Shown piece by piece: positions 26,477 to 35,239 of a stretch of DNA of 64,000 bases. The stretch comes from an uncultured Ilumatobacter sp. (lineage in GTDB: Bacteria; Actinomycetota; Acidimicrobiia; Acidimicrobiales; Ilumatobacteraceae): assembly GCA_937919625.1 (NCBI GenBank), contig CALFRK010000028.1, positions 1 through 64,000 on the forward strand, written 5' to 3'. The notes below the pieces were generated by a model. The model saw only the letters and a list, made by a program, of their open reading frames with translations. It searched no databases and was not told the DNA's origin. The first letter of the stretch is position 1, and each line of letters starts with the position of its first letter. A program made the translations under genes and the position numbers.

Positions 26477-26553
26477 CGCGCCAGTCTCTCAGGAATCGCC
26501 AGCCGAAAAGATGATCTCGATCGAACCGAACGCTCCAGGTACCATTCTGTCGC

Positions 26554-28095
26554 TCAGAGGGGGACGTTGCCGTGCTTGCGTTGCGGTAGGTCTTCTCGTT
26601 TCGAGCGCAGCACCCGCAAGCCGGCGACAACCTTGCGGCGGGTCTCGGCGGGGTCGATCACATCGTCGATGAAACCCCGCTCGGCGGCGGCGTAAGGGTT
26701 GGCGTATCGCTCGGTGTATTCGTTGACAAGTTCGGCTCGACGGGCGACTGGGTCAGCGGCCTGCTGCAACTCTCGGCGATAGACGATCTCGACGGCACCC
26801 TGCGGACCCATCACGGCCAGCTCGGCCGACGGCCAGGCAAAAGCGAGGTCGGAACCGATCGACTTCGAGTCCATGACGACATAGGCGCCGCCGTATGCCT
26901 TGCGGGTGATGATCGAGATGCGTGGCACCGATGCCTCGCAGTAGGCGTAGAGCAACTTGGCGCCGTGGCGGATGATGCCGCCGTATTCCTGATCGACACC
27001 AGGCAAGAATCCGGGTACATCGACGAAGGTAATCAGCGGGATGTTGAACGCATCACACGTGCGCACGAACCGGGCGGCTTTCTCGCTCGACTCGATGTCG
27101 AGCACACCTGCCAACACCATCGGCTGGTTGCCCACGATGCCGACCGGGTGGCCCTCGACCCGGGCGAAGCCACACAGAATCGACTTGGCGAAGTGCGGGA
27201 AGTACTCGAAGAACTCGCCATTGTCGACGACCGCCTGGATGACATCGTGCATGTCGTAGGGCAGGTTGGCGCTGTCGGGCAGCAGGTCGCTGAGCTCGGG
27301 GCAAAGCCGCTCTGGATCATCGCCCGAGTCGTCGACAGGCGGCTGCTCGAGATTGTTCGAGGGCAGAAAGCCGAGCAGGAAGCGCACGTCGTCGAGGCAC
27401 GACTTTTCGTCGTCGGCGACAAACGTGGCGACACCCGACTTGGAGGCGTGCGACATTGCCCCGCCCAGCTCCTCGAGGGTGACATCCTCGCCGGTGACAG
27501 TTTTTACGACATCGGGACCCGTGATGAACATGTGCGATGCCTCGCGCACCATGAAGATGAAGTCGGTCATGGCCGGCGAGTACACGGCGCCACCCGCACA
27601 GGGTCCGAGGATCACCGAGATCTGCGGCACGACGCCGGAGGACTGCACGTTGCGGCGGAAGATGCCACCGTAGCTGGCAAGACTGACGACACCCTCTTGG
27701 ATGCGGGCGCCGGCACCGTCGTTGAGCCCAACGACGGGAGCGCCGGTCTTGAGGGCGAGGTCCATCATCTTGTGGATCTTTTCGGCGAACACCTCACCGA
27801 GCGCTCCGCCGAACACGGTGAAGTCCTGGCTAAACACGAACACCTTGCGGCCGTCGACCGTGCCCCATCCGGTGATCACGCCATCGGTGTAGGGCCGCTC
27901 GTCGAGGCCGGCCTCGTGGGCGCGGTGGCGGGCGAGCATGTCGAGCTCGTGGAAGCTGCCGTCGTCGAGGAAGTAGTCGATCCGCTCACGAGCCAACAGC
28001 TTGCCCTTGGCGTGCTGGCGTTCGATCGAACGCTCCGACCCAGCATGGATCGCCTCGTCCTTGCGGTCCTGGAGTTGCTTGATCTTGTCCTGCAT
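26554..28095 (-). CDS. pccB: acyl-CoA (propionyl/acetyl-CoA) carboxylase beta subunit
   Basis: This 513-residue carboxyltransferase subunit moves CO2 from biotin to acyl-CoA. The N domain has GKLLARERIDYFLDDGSF, FSQDFTVFGGALGE, GLNDGAGARIQEGV and GPCAGGAVYSPAMTDF; the C domain has VDVPGFLPGVDQEYGGIIRHGAKLLYAY and AYGGAYVVMDSKSIGSD. The length fits PccB/AccD5. ATG 28095 begins the usual N-terminus; a GTG nine bases upstream is possible. No biotin-carboxylase alpha subunit is in the window. With the MeaA-type mutase it suggests propionyl-CoA or ethylmalonyl-CoA traffic. Confidence 0.93.
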   Translation of the reverse strand: MQDKIKQLQDRKDEAIHAGSERSIERQHAKGKLLARERIDYFLDDGSFHELDMLARHRAHEAGLDERPYTDGVITGWGTVDGRKVFVFSQDFTVFGGALGEVFAEKIHKMMDLALKTGAPVVGLNDGAGARIQEGVVSLASYGGIFRRNVQSSGVVPQISVILGPCAGGAVYSPAMTDFIFMVREASHMFITGPDVVKTVTGEDVTLEELGGAMSHASKSGVATFVADDEKSCLDDVRFLLGFLPSNNLEQPPVDDSGDDPERLCPELSDLLPDSANLPYDMHDVIQAVVDNGEFFEYFPHFAKSILCGFARVEGHPVGIVGNQPMVLAGVLDIESSEKAARFVRTCDAFNIPLITFVDVPGFLPGVDQEYGGIIRHGAKLLYAYCEASVPRISIITRKAYGGAYVVMDSKSIGSDLAFAWPSAELAVMGPQGAVEIVYRRELQQAADPVARRAELVNEYTERYANPYAAAERGFIDDVIDPAETRRKVVAGLRVLRSKREDLPQRKHGNVPL

Positions 28096-28224
28096 CGACG
28101 TCACGCCCCGCACGCTAGTTCGCCGATCCGATGGAATGGCACGGACAGGCACCTGGCTCACACTGGTCAAGACATGTTGAGTAGATACGGAATTGCTGCT
28201 CTGAAGCCGGTCTCGCTCTGGGGA

Positions 28225-30447
28225 TCATCTGATCGACAGCCGCCTGGCGGCGTCGAGGATCTGGTCGTGACTGACGAGCACGAGATTAGCGGCATCACCG
28301 AGTGGCACGAACGAGTCGAGCGCGGCGACTCGTTCGATAGCGCCGGTGTAGCCAGCCTCCACCAGTCCCGTTACGACGCCCTCGCCAACACCGCCTGTAT
28401 TGCGGGTCTCGTCGACCACCAGCACCCGATCGACCTGGTTGGCGTGGGCGAGCACCTGTTGGATCGGTAACGGCGCCAGCCAGCGCAGGTCGAACACACA
28501 GCACGAGACGCCTTCCGCGGCCAGCTGGTGGGCCGCCTGCAGCGACATCGCCAGCCCGTTCGCCCAGCTGACAATCAAGACGTCGTCGCCGTCGCGCACC
28601 AGTCGTCCCTCGCCGATCGGTACGTGCTCGTGGCGCCAGCGGTCGGGGCCGGCGTACGGCGCCGTCCACGCCGCATCGCCGGGTTCGAGCAGGTCACGAG
28701 TGTGATACAGCGCGATCGGCTCGAGGAACACGCTGACGGTCCCGTCGCTGGCCGCCGCGGCAACACACGTCCGCAGCATCGCAGCGGCGTCCGCCGGATG
28801 GGCAGGGCTGGCGATCACCAGGCCAGGGATGTCGCGCAGCACGGCAACCGAGTTGTCGTTGTGGAAGTGCCCGCCAAAACCCTTTTGATAGCCATACCCG
28901 GCGATCCGCACGACGAGCGGATTCGTGTATTGGCCGTTGGAGAAGAACGACAGGCTGGCTGCCTCACCGCGCAGCTGGTCTTCGGCATTGTGGAGATAGG
29001 CGAGATATTGGATCTCCGGGATCGGCAACAAACCTGACACACCGGCCCCGAGCGCCAGACCGAGAATCGATTGCTCATCGAGCAGCGAATCGAACACGCG
29101 CGCTGAACCAAACCGCTTCTGCAACCCGCGGGTGACACCGTAGACGCCGCCCTTGACTCCGACATCCTCCCCGAACACCAGCGAGTTGGGAGTCGCGGCC
29201 AGGACATCGACCAGCGTGCGATTGATCGTTTCGGCCAACGTGAGCGGACCTTCGTGTTCGGGGAGGGCACCGCCGAACGCCTTTTCACGACTGGTGGCCT
29301 TGCCCGGATACGAGGCAATCGCGGCAACCTTGTCGGGGTGCCGCGCCGACAACGCGCGGACCACGTCGTCGGCACTTTCAAACGTTGACTCATGGATCAT
29401 CTCGAGCGCCAGCAAACGCACCGAGGTGCGCAGCGAAAGGTAACGCTCGACGAGTTCGTCGGGCGTCGCCAGACCTTCGGCGACAACTGCCCGAGCTGTG
29501 CCGAGAATCGGATCGCGCGCCATATCTTGACGAATCGCCGCTGCCGGTCGGTAGCTCGATTCGACATCGGTTCCCGCGTGGCCCAGAAAGCGGACCGTGC
29601 GAAGGTGCAGAAACGCCGGCTTGCCAGTGGTGCGCACATCGTGGGCGAGCGCAGCCGTGGTGTTGAACACGGCCAGCGGGTCTGCCCCGTCGATCTGTTC
29701 GTACCGCAGCCCCGGCCGGTTCCCGAACGAGGCCTCGATCCACCCTGCCGGGGTTGGGACGCTGATCCCCAGCCCATTGTCCTCACAGACCAGGAGCAAC
29801 GGAATCGGCAACCCGCTGTGGGACACGTAGCAGGCGGCGTTGATCGCGCCTTGCGCCGTGGAGTGGTTGGCGCTGGCATCTCCGAACGAGCACACGGCAA
29901 GCGCGTCGTGGGGCCAGTGCGTAGCCACGCCGAGCCGGCGCGCCCTGCCGATCGCGAACGCCACGCCCAGCGCACGCGGCAACTGCGAAGCGATCGTCGA
30001 TGTCTGAGGGATGACAGCGAGGGCGTGATGGCCGAACACCTTGTGCCGCCCGCCGGAGATCGAGTCCTCCGTCAATGCCAGCATCCCAGCCAGCACGTCG
30101 CGCACGGCGTGATGACCCGGTCGCTGCTGAGCGCGAGCGCAATAGAACCCTCCCGAGCGGTAGTGCAACAGCGCTGGGTCGGTGACCCGCAGAGCGGCGG
30201 CGACGGCCGCATTGCCCTCGTGACCACTCGACCCGATCGTGTAGTAACCGTGGCCCTGGGCGCGGAGCCACCGTGCGCAGTGGTCGAGCGAACGGCTCTC
30301 CGCCTGGGCGGTGAAGATGTCGAGCAGTGGGGCGGCAACGGTCGCCGCGGTTGGTGATGCAGCCGAGCCGGTGGCGATCGCCGCGATTCCATTCAGTAGC
30401 GACTTCTCGAGCTCGTGCAGGTCGTCTGGTAACACAGCAGCGGTCAC
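28225..30447 (-). CDS. fused E1 alpha-beta branched-chain 2-oxoacid dehydrogenase
   Basis: One 740-residue chain contains both halves of a thiamine-diphosphate E1. The alpha half (1-370) has IGSSGHEGNAAV, LLHYRSGGFY and the ThDP motif SFGDASANHSTAQGAIN. The beta half (400-740) has LVFGEDVGVKGGVYGVTRGL, RVFDSLLDEQSILGLALG and GGHFHNDNSVAVLRDIPGLVI. It decarboxylates branched-chain 2-oxoacids (or related acids) for the E2 lipoyl core, which is not in the window. Most bacteria split E1 into two genes; fused forms are known in some phyla. The gene is followed by the carboxylase beta gene after 129 bases. Confidence 0.9.
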   Translation of the reverse strand: MTAAVLPDDLHELEKSLLNGIAAIATGSAASPTAATVAAPLLDIFTAQAESRSLDHCARWLRAQGHGYYTIGSSGHEGNAAVAAALRVTDPALLHYRSGGFYCARAQQRPGHHAVRDVLAGMLALTEDSISGGRHKVFGHHALAVIPQTSTIASQLPRALGVAFAIGRARRLGVATHWPHDALAVCSFGDASANHSTAQGAINAACYVSHSGLPIPLLLVCEDNGLGISVPTPAGWIEASFGNRPGLRYEQIDGADPLAVFNTTAALAHDVRTTGKPAFLHLRTVRFLGHAGTDVESSYRPAAAIRQDMARDPILGTARAVVAEGLATPDELVERYLSLRTSVRLLALEMIHESTFESADDVVRALSARHPDKVAAIASYPGKATSREKAFGGALPEHEGPLTLAETINRTLVDVLAATPNSLVFGEDVGVKGGVYGVTRGLQKRFGSARVFDSLLDEQSILGLALGAGVSGLLPIPEIQYLAYLHNAEDQLRGEAASLSFFSNGQYTNPLVVRIAGYGYQKGFGGHFHNDNSVAVLRDIPGLVIASPAHPADAAAMLRTCVAAAASDGTVSVFLEPIALYHTRDLLEPGDAAWTAPYAGPDRWRHEHVPIGEGRLVRDGDDVLIVSWANGLAMSLQAAHQLAAEGVSCCVFDLRWLAPLPIQQVLAHANQVDRVLVVDETRNTGGVGEGVVTGLVEAGYTGAIERVAALDSFVPLGDAANLVLVSHDQILDAARRLSIR

Positions 30448-30581
30448 ACCCGAATCGTACGCTCATTGAGCACGACCGCGACCGAGAGCGCGGCGGCGCA
30501 GCAGGTACGTTCAAGCTCAGGAACTGCGATGACAAACCAGCGAACATCCCTCGCCCGTCACGGCCGAATCGGGCCGGTCAC

Positions 30582-31742
30582 ATGACCGACGGCTGGAAGC
30601 GCCACGATCGGCCGGACGGACCCGCCGTCGAGATCCCGCTCACCGGTGACGGTCCGTTGGTGATGGCGACAGGCGACGAACTGCCTGCGACGCCGCCCAA
30701 CTGGCGCAAGATCGTCGGCCTGTCATCACTCGGGGGAGTCGTACTCGGGATCGTCGTGGCGATCACGCTGATCGGGTTCGTGTGGGACGATGACGAGCGC
30801 AACGGCGGCATCACCGGCGGTCCGACGACAACGATCGACAACTTCGACCTGGCCACACCACTGACCACTCCCCCGACGCTGCCGCGGCTGAACCCGGTCG
30901 GGTCACCGACCGTCACGACGGATCCGATGACCGAACCCCGGAACATGCTCGACACTTCGACCACGCCCGCCCCGCCGACTTTTGTCGGCCCGAAAACGTA
31001 TGGGACGATCCCGGATTACCCCCGATTCACGGGCGTCCCGGACGGCGGGCTCGACAGCTTTGATCTGGCGATCGCCGTCGACGCAGTTGGCGCCGACGTC
31101 GCACGTCGGAGTAAGACGCACATCGAGATCGGATCTACCGACAACACGCTCGAGATCACGATCGTGCGCGATCCGATCAATGATCGCTACGGCCTGACAT
31201 CCTTCGTCGACGGGGTGACCGAGTTCGTCGTCGTCGATGTCGCCGACGGGTTCACATACAGCCAGTCAGAACCAGACACGTGGGTCGCCGTTTCGAACGC
31301 CGACGTCATCGCCAACCTCGGCCTATCCGATATCGGCGTGTTCCTCGACCGGCTAATGCTTGGGCCGCTGCGCCCAGACACCCTGGATAGCGCGACGATC
31401 GAGCCGCTTACTCTGGTGTTCTTCGAGGGCGAGGACACCATTGCTCGCCAGTTCGCGATCGAACTGCCAGGTGACCGCGTCCCCGAGTGGCAGCGGTATC
31501 CGCTCGGTTCCAGCCGCTCCATGTTCCCCGATTTCCTCCCAGAGCGGCTGGACTACTCGGCGTATGTAGACGATCGTGGCGAACTCATCCTTGTCACCGG
31601 ATCGGCAACCATCGCAGATGTGACGCAGCTCGTGATCCACCGCCTCGAGACTCTCGCCGAGCCGAAAATCGTTTCGTTGCCCGATCCGGCGCTCGTGCGA
31701 ACGCCCAACGACATCTCGGGCTCAACGGTCGCCCGCGCATGA
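30582..31742 (+). CDS. single-pass membrane protein, first of a tandem paralogous pair
   Basis: The 386-residue protein has about 45 cytosolic residues ending in NWRKIVGLSSLGG, one transmembrane helix (about 49-66), a Thr/Pro-rich linker, then an external domain of about 240 residues. That domain has FDLAIAVDAVGADVAR, ITIVRDPINDRYGLTSF, FLDRLMLGPLRPDTLDSAT and PEWQRYPLGSS. No known family is recognised. The next gene encodes the same architecture with matching segments, and its start overlaps this stop (ATGA). ATG 30582 begins the cytosolic segment shared by both. Confidence 0.8.
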   Translation: MTDGWKRHDRPDGPAVEIPLTGDGPLVMATGDELPATPPNWRKIVGLSSLGGVVLGIVVAITLIGFVWDDDERNGGITGGPTTTIDNFDLATPLTTPPTLPRLNPVGSPTVTTDPMTEPRNMLDTSTTPAPPTFVGPKTYGTIPDYPRFTGVPDGGLDSFDLAIAVDAVGADVARRSKTHIEIGSTDNTLEITIVRDPINDRYGLTSFVDGVTEFVVVDVADGFTYSQSEPDTWVAVSNADVIANLGLSDIGVFLDRLMLGPLRPDTLDSATIEPLTLVFFEGEDTIARQFAIELPGDRVPEWQRYPLGSSRSMFPDFLPERLDYSAYVDDRGELILVTGSATIADVTQLVIHRLETLAEPKIVSLPDPALVRTPNDISGSTVARA

Positions 31743-32869
31743 CAAAAGACCAACCATCGGCGCTTCCGCCCACGGTGCCCTCGTTCGAGGTGCCGCTGGC
31801 CGGCCACGGCCCACTCGCCGACAGCGGGCAGCCGACCGAAAGTTCGTCGGACGATCCTGCTCCCAACCGGCGCAAGATCGCCTGCCTGGCGTCGCTCGGT
31901 GGCATCGGAATCGGCATTCTCGTGTCTGTGGTGCTGCTCGGCGTCGTCTGGAGCGACGACGGCGAACACGGCGAGACCGAAAGTTCCCCATCACAAACCG
32001 CCGATCGCTCCGACGCTGCTTCGCTTATCCCGACCCCTCCGACCTTGTCGCCACTCGACAGAATCCCCGCCCCCGATCGCACCCCGACCGCACCAGCCGG
32101 TCAGGGAGCCCCCGTCCGAGAGGGTTCGCTGCTCGATCAGATCATCGTGCCGACCTACCCCCCGGTCGCCAAACGCGAGGTCTTCCCGCCCGACTCGTTC
32201 GATCTCTTCGCGGCGGTGTCGCTGCTCGCCAAGGATGTCCCGCGTCTCAGCTCGACCCGACTCGAACTGGGCGTCGGCGGCTTCGTTCGCGACTACACGA
32301 TCCTGCGCGACCCGGTTACCGATCGATACCAATTCACGACTGGCGGGCTGGTCTCGGTCGTCGACGAGACGACCGGGTTGACCTACCTGGACCTCTCGGT
32401 CCCCGGCGACGAACAATGGGTGCTGAATGACAACCGACTGGTCGCCGATCACTTTGGCGTCGAGAGTGTCAGCTTGATCTACGACCGGCTGTTGCTGGGG
32501 CCGATCCGACTCGACACGATCAGTTCAGCCAGCCTGACCGCCGGCGACTTCGTGATCATCGACGATGGAAACTCCGTCGCTCGAGCTTTCACGGTCGACG
32601 TTCCGGGCAGTCTGATTCCTGAGTGGCAGCTGTTCGCCTTCGGGCCGACCAGCGAATTCATGCCTTCTGACCGGCCGACCCGGATGACCTACACGGTCTA
32701 TGTCGACGAGCACAACCAGATCCGCCGCATCGTGGGTCTGAGTGATCTCGGCGGTGTCCCACAATTGGTCGTGCACGACCTCGGACTGCCCTCCGAGCGC
32801 ATCCCGATCGAGCTTCCGGATCCGGCGACCATCAACACCGGCCCGCCTCGCTTTCCGACCGCTGACTGA
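31739..32869 (+). CDS. single-pass membrane protein, second of a tandem paralogous pair
   Basis: The 376-residue paralogue of the preceding gene has the same cytosolic start (VPSFEVPLAGHGPL against VEIPLTGDGPL), NRRKIACLASLGG before the transmembrane helix, a Pro/Ser/Thr linker, and the external domain segments FDLFAAVSLLAKDVPR, YTILRDPVTDRYQFTTGG, IYDRLLLGPIRLDTISSAS and PEWQLFAFGPTSEFMP. Both copies end with VSLPDPA/IELPDPA. Function unknown; the external domain could bind wall or ligand. Translation is coupled to the first copy through the ATGA overlap. Confidence 0.8.
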   Translation: MTKDQPSALPPTVPSFEVPLAGHGPLADSGQPTESSSDDPAPNRRKIACLASLGGIGIGILVSVVLLGVVWSDDGEHGETESSPSQTADRSDAASLIPTPPTLSPLDRIPAPDRTPTAPAGQGAPVREGSLLDQIIVPTYPPVAKREVFPPDSFDLFAAVSLLAKDVPRLSSTRLELGVGGFVRDYTILRDPVTDRYQFTTGGLVSVVDETTGLTYLDLSVPGDEQWVLNDNRLVADHFGVESVSLIYDRLLLGPIRLDTISSASLTAGDFVIIDDGNSVARAFTVDVPGSLIPEWQLFAFGPTSEFMPSDRPTRMTYTVYVDEHNQIRRIVGLSDLGGVPQLVVHDLGLPSERIPIELPDPATINTGPPRFPTAD

Positions 32870-32883
32870 ACCTCATCGTCGAA

Positions 32884-33555
32884 TCAGGAATCAATTCGGG
32901 TCGCCGTGAGGACAAGCGGCTCATCCCCATTGTCACCCTCGCTGGAAATCGTGATCGTCATCACGTCGCCAATCACCTCGGCCCGAATATCAACGGGGAA
33001 GAACTCGGTTGCTGGCACGGCCGCTCCGACGCATCGGTCATCTTCCAATGCGAAGAATTCGGTACCACGTCCGGCATAGGTTTGCGTGCCGTTGTCGACG
33101 AGTTGCACATCGCGGAACTCATAGAGTCGGTAGACGCAGCTCAGATCACCGAGAAAGTTGACGTTCGCCAACAACTCGGCAGTGCCGTTCAGCGTGGCAC
33201 CTGCGACAAAGCCGACCGTATCGATCCAAATCTCATCGTCGGGTTCATCAGAACGCCCTTCTTCTCCTAGCCCGCCGAATTGTTCCCCAGCCCCTGAACG
33301 GCCAACTGAGAAGAATCCTTCATATCGTGCGACCTCAAAATCGGCAGCTGGGTTGTCAGAAGCTCCGGCCGATTGACCATCATCTGGTTCGGCGCCGGTG
33401 TCTGGTTGAGGATCTGACGCGCCCGGGGAGCTACTCACGACCGGCGCCGCGGGAGCAAGGGTGGGGGCGGGCGTGGATGAGTCTCCGGGATCATCACCAC
33501 CAGCGCACGCCGCCACGACCAACATCCCTGCCACCAGCACCACGTATCGCCTCAT
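32884..33555 (-). CDS. secreted lipoprotein of unknown function
   Basis: The 223-residue protein starts MRRYVVLVAGMLVVAACAGG with a lipobox VAAC (Cys about residue 17). A Ser/Pro/Asp-rich linker of about 55 residues is followed by a beta-rich domain with two Cys (CVYRLYEF and RCVGAAVP), possibly a disulfide. The frame is open to 33618, but ATG 33555 gives a proper signal peptide. It converges on the tandem membrane-protein pair with 14 bases between the stops. Function unknown. Confidence 0.75.
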   Translation of the reverse strand: MRRYVVLVAGMLVVAACAGGDDPGDSSTPAPTLAPAAPVVSSSPGASDPQPDTGAEPDDGQSAGASDNPAADFEVARYEGFFSVGRSGAGEQFGGLGEEGRSDEPDDEIWIDTVGFVAGATLNGTAELLANVNFLGDLSCVYRLYEFRDVQLVDNGTQTYAGRGTEFFALEDDRCVGAAVPATEFFPVDIRAEVIGDVMTITISSEGDNGDEPLVLTATRIDS

Positions 33556-33658
33556 GGCGACACGATACGACTCGTGCGGCGCGCTCACGCCTACGGCTGT
33601 TTCGGGCCGGCGCAGCAAATTTGATCAGCACGCGTCTCTTGGCGAGTACGGGCGCTGA

Positions 33659-33830
33659 GGTCTCACCTTTGAGAAACTGCCACCCTCGCATCGCACGCGG
33701 GTACACGTCCCACCGGTGGCCGACGTGGCCTGGTCCTACCCGGCCCCCTTCGACGAAGCACGACGTACCACCGGCCACTGGTCCTTCGACGGCGACGACG
33801 TGTCGGTCGACGTCCAGTAGCCCTGACCGC
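33659..33830 (+). pseudogene. remnant of a DUF427-like protein
   Basis: Translation gives FEKLPPSHRTRVHVPP then VADVAWSYPAPFDEARRTTGHWSFDGDDVSVDV and a TAG. DUF427 proteins carry an FETGLPPRYYLP segment and, further on, DxAWxYPxPxxEAxxIxGxVAF. Here the two are adjacent, so the middle of the domain seems deleted, and an in-frame TGA (33656-33658) precedes it. This is by-eye family recall on a short stretch, so confidence is modest. It marks the left side of the accessory island. Confidence 0.4.
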
Positions 33831-33872
33831 ACTCGTCCAGCGAGGTCGATATCGCGATCGCTGAATTCGTTC

Positions 33873-33903
33873 TTGACTTTGACGTCGCGTCAATCCGTAC
33901 GGT
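33873..33903 (+). promoter_or_regulatory. MerR-type promoter with dyad operator in a long spacer
   Basis: TTGACT (33873-33878) and TACGGT (33898-33903) are spaced by 19 bases, and the spacer contains the perfect dyad TTGACG-TCG-CGTCAA (33879-33893). An over-long spacer holding a dyad is the hallmark of MerR-family promoters. It precedes the GyrI-like gene by 15 bases. Confidence 0.5.
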
Positions 33904-33917
33904 TGGAACCACAGCGA

Positions 33918-34418
33918 ATGCGTCTCATCGAGTCGAGGATCGATCAAATCGACTCGCCCGACGATGACATCGACCTACTGACGAAACACGTCGATGCGCA
34001 ACCCTTTCTGTCGGTCCACACCACTTTCGACGTGGCATCCGACGCGATCGCGTTCGCCGGACGAATGCTCGAAGCGGCCGCCCCGTTCGCGAAGGATCTG
34101 CGCGTTCTCGCATCCTGGCATGGCGAGTTTGCTGACGAAGACTTGGATGTGGAAGTTGGGCTACTCGGCGGCGTGATCACCGACGAACTCAAGATCGACG
34201 ACCAACGAACCCTGAAACCGCACGGGCTCCCGGCCGCCGACGTGGTCTCGACGGTACGCGTCGGAAGTCCTGACGTGACGCACGGCGTGTACGCCGCCGT
34301 CGGCCGGTGGATCGTCGCAAACAACGCAAAAATCGCCGGCCCCGTCCGAGAACTGATCATGCAATGGCCTGCCCCGGGCATCGCCCCCGTAGTCGAAGTC
34401 CAATTCCCGATCGCCTGA
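33918..34418 (+). CDS. GyrI-like / effector-binding-domain protein (MerR C-terminal-domain type)
   Basis: The 166-residue protein starts MRLIESRIDQID, which looks like the end of a MerR coiled coil. An effector-binding fold follows: VDAQPFLSVHTTF near residue 30, GGVITDELKIDD in the middle, and the family ending GRWIVANNAKIAGPVRELIMQWP...PVVEVQFPIA. Such domains bind drugs or small ligands. No DNA-binding helix-turn-helix is encoded upstream in any frame, so it is either a stand-alone SbmC/GyrI-type binder or the tail of a lost MerR regulator. A MerR-like promoter precedes it, and SRPBCC and DUF1330 genes follow closely. Confidence 0.65.
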   Translation: MRLIESRIDQIDSPDDDIDLLTKHVDAQPFLSVHTTFDVASDAIAFAGRMLEAAAPFAKDLRVLASWHGEFADEDLDVEVGLLGGVITDELKIDDQRTLKPHGLPAADVVSTVRVGSPDVTHGVYAAVGRWIVANNAKIAGPVRELIMQWPAPGIAPVVEVQFPIA

Positions 34419-34435
34419 AACCACTGGAGAATCAC

Positions 34436-34891
34436 ATGAGAACCGTAAAACTAAGCAAGAAGATCGACGCACCGCGGCAGGTGATCTGGGACATCCTGGC
34501 TGATTTCGGAAACGTCTCCGACTGGAACACCGGCGTCAACGAGAGCCATTCCACGAGCGACGCAGCAAACGGGGTCGGTGCGACACGCCATTGCGACCTC
34601 GGTCCAGGCGGCGCACTCGAGGAAACAATTCGTGATTGGGAACCAAACGAACGTATGGCGATCTCGATCGATGCTGCCACGAAGGCGCCGATCAAGGGAG
34701 GACTGGGCACATTCCTTCTCACAGGTGATGAGGCCGGCCCCACCGAGGTCGCACTGAACTTCGAGTACACGCCCAAAGGGGGCCCGATCGGCAACCTGTT
34801 CGGCAGAGTGCTCGACAAGCAGTTCACCAAGGGCTTCCGCGGGTACTTCACCGATCTGGACAGCACAGCCACGCAACGTTCAACCGCCTGA
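34436..34891 (+). CDS. SRPBCC-family (polyketide cyclase/dehydrase-like) protein
   Basis: This 151-residue protein has the START/Bet v1-like layout: an opening strand VKLSKKIDAPRQVIWDILADFGNVSDWNTGV, ATRHCDLGPGG, an EETIRDWEPNERMAISID strand pair, and a C-terminal helix (KQFTKGFRGYFTDLD). These proteins bind hydrophobic ligands; some are cyclases or aromatase-like. The ATG at 34436 has GGAG about 9 bases upstream. It lies 17 bases after the GyrI-like gene, in the same orientation. Confidence 0.8.
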   Translation: MRTVKLSKKIDAPRQVIWDILADFGNVSDWNTGVNESHSTSDAANGVGATRHCDLGPGGALEETIRDWEPNERMAISIDAATKAPIKGGLGTFLLTGDEAGPTEVALNFEYTPKGGPIGNLFGRVLDKQFTKGFRGYFTDLDSTATQRSTA

Positions 34892-34930
34892 CCAACCCCA
34901 AAAACCGAACCACCGGAAAGCCAAAACACT

Positions 34931-35239
34931 ATGACTGTTCAACTCATCATCCTCGGCACGCGACGCCCCAACTCCGACGACGACTACGCGGCCTACGCCG
35001 CAGTTGCCGGACCGCTCATGGCTGCAGCCGGCGGCACGTTCACCGGCCGATTCGGCCACATCGCCGACCTTGCCGGCGAGAGCGGCCCGCAGCAGGTAGG
35101 GATCATGGAGTTCGCCAACGAAGAAGCCGTGCGAACCGCATTCGACAGCCCCGAGTACCAAGCCGTCATCCCACAACGCGACAAAGCGTTCGAGAAGCTC
35201 AACATCATCCTGGCCGCCTCACCACCCGCAGCATCATGA
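34931..35239 (+). CDS. DUF1330-family protein
   Basis: This 102-residue protein is a dimeric alpha/beta-barrel-like DUF1330 member: YAAYAAVAGPLMAAAGGTFTGRFG, VGIMEFANEEAVRTAFDSPEYQAVIPQRDKAF. The function of the family is unclear; small-molecule turnover is usually assumed. It is the third gene of the GyrI-like/SRPBCC run, 39 bases after the previous stop. A second DUF1330 gene lies at 39626 in the same island. Confidence 0.8.
   Translation: MTVQLIILGTRRPNSDDDYAAYAAVAGPLMAAAGGTFTGRFGHIADLAGESGPQQVGIMEFANEEAVRTAFDSPEYQAVIPQRDKAFEKLNIILAASPPAAS

Noticed and set aside
26965..28470. A 501-codon open frame on the plus strand
   Set aside because: It is antisense to the acyl-CoA carboxylase beta gene, whose conserved motifs are complete; the shadow is His/Val/Asp-rich.
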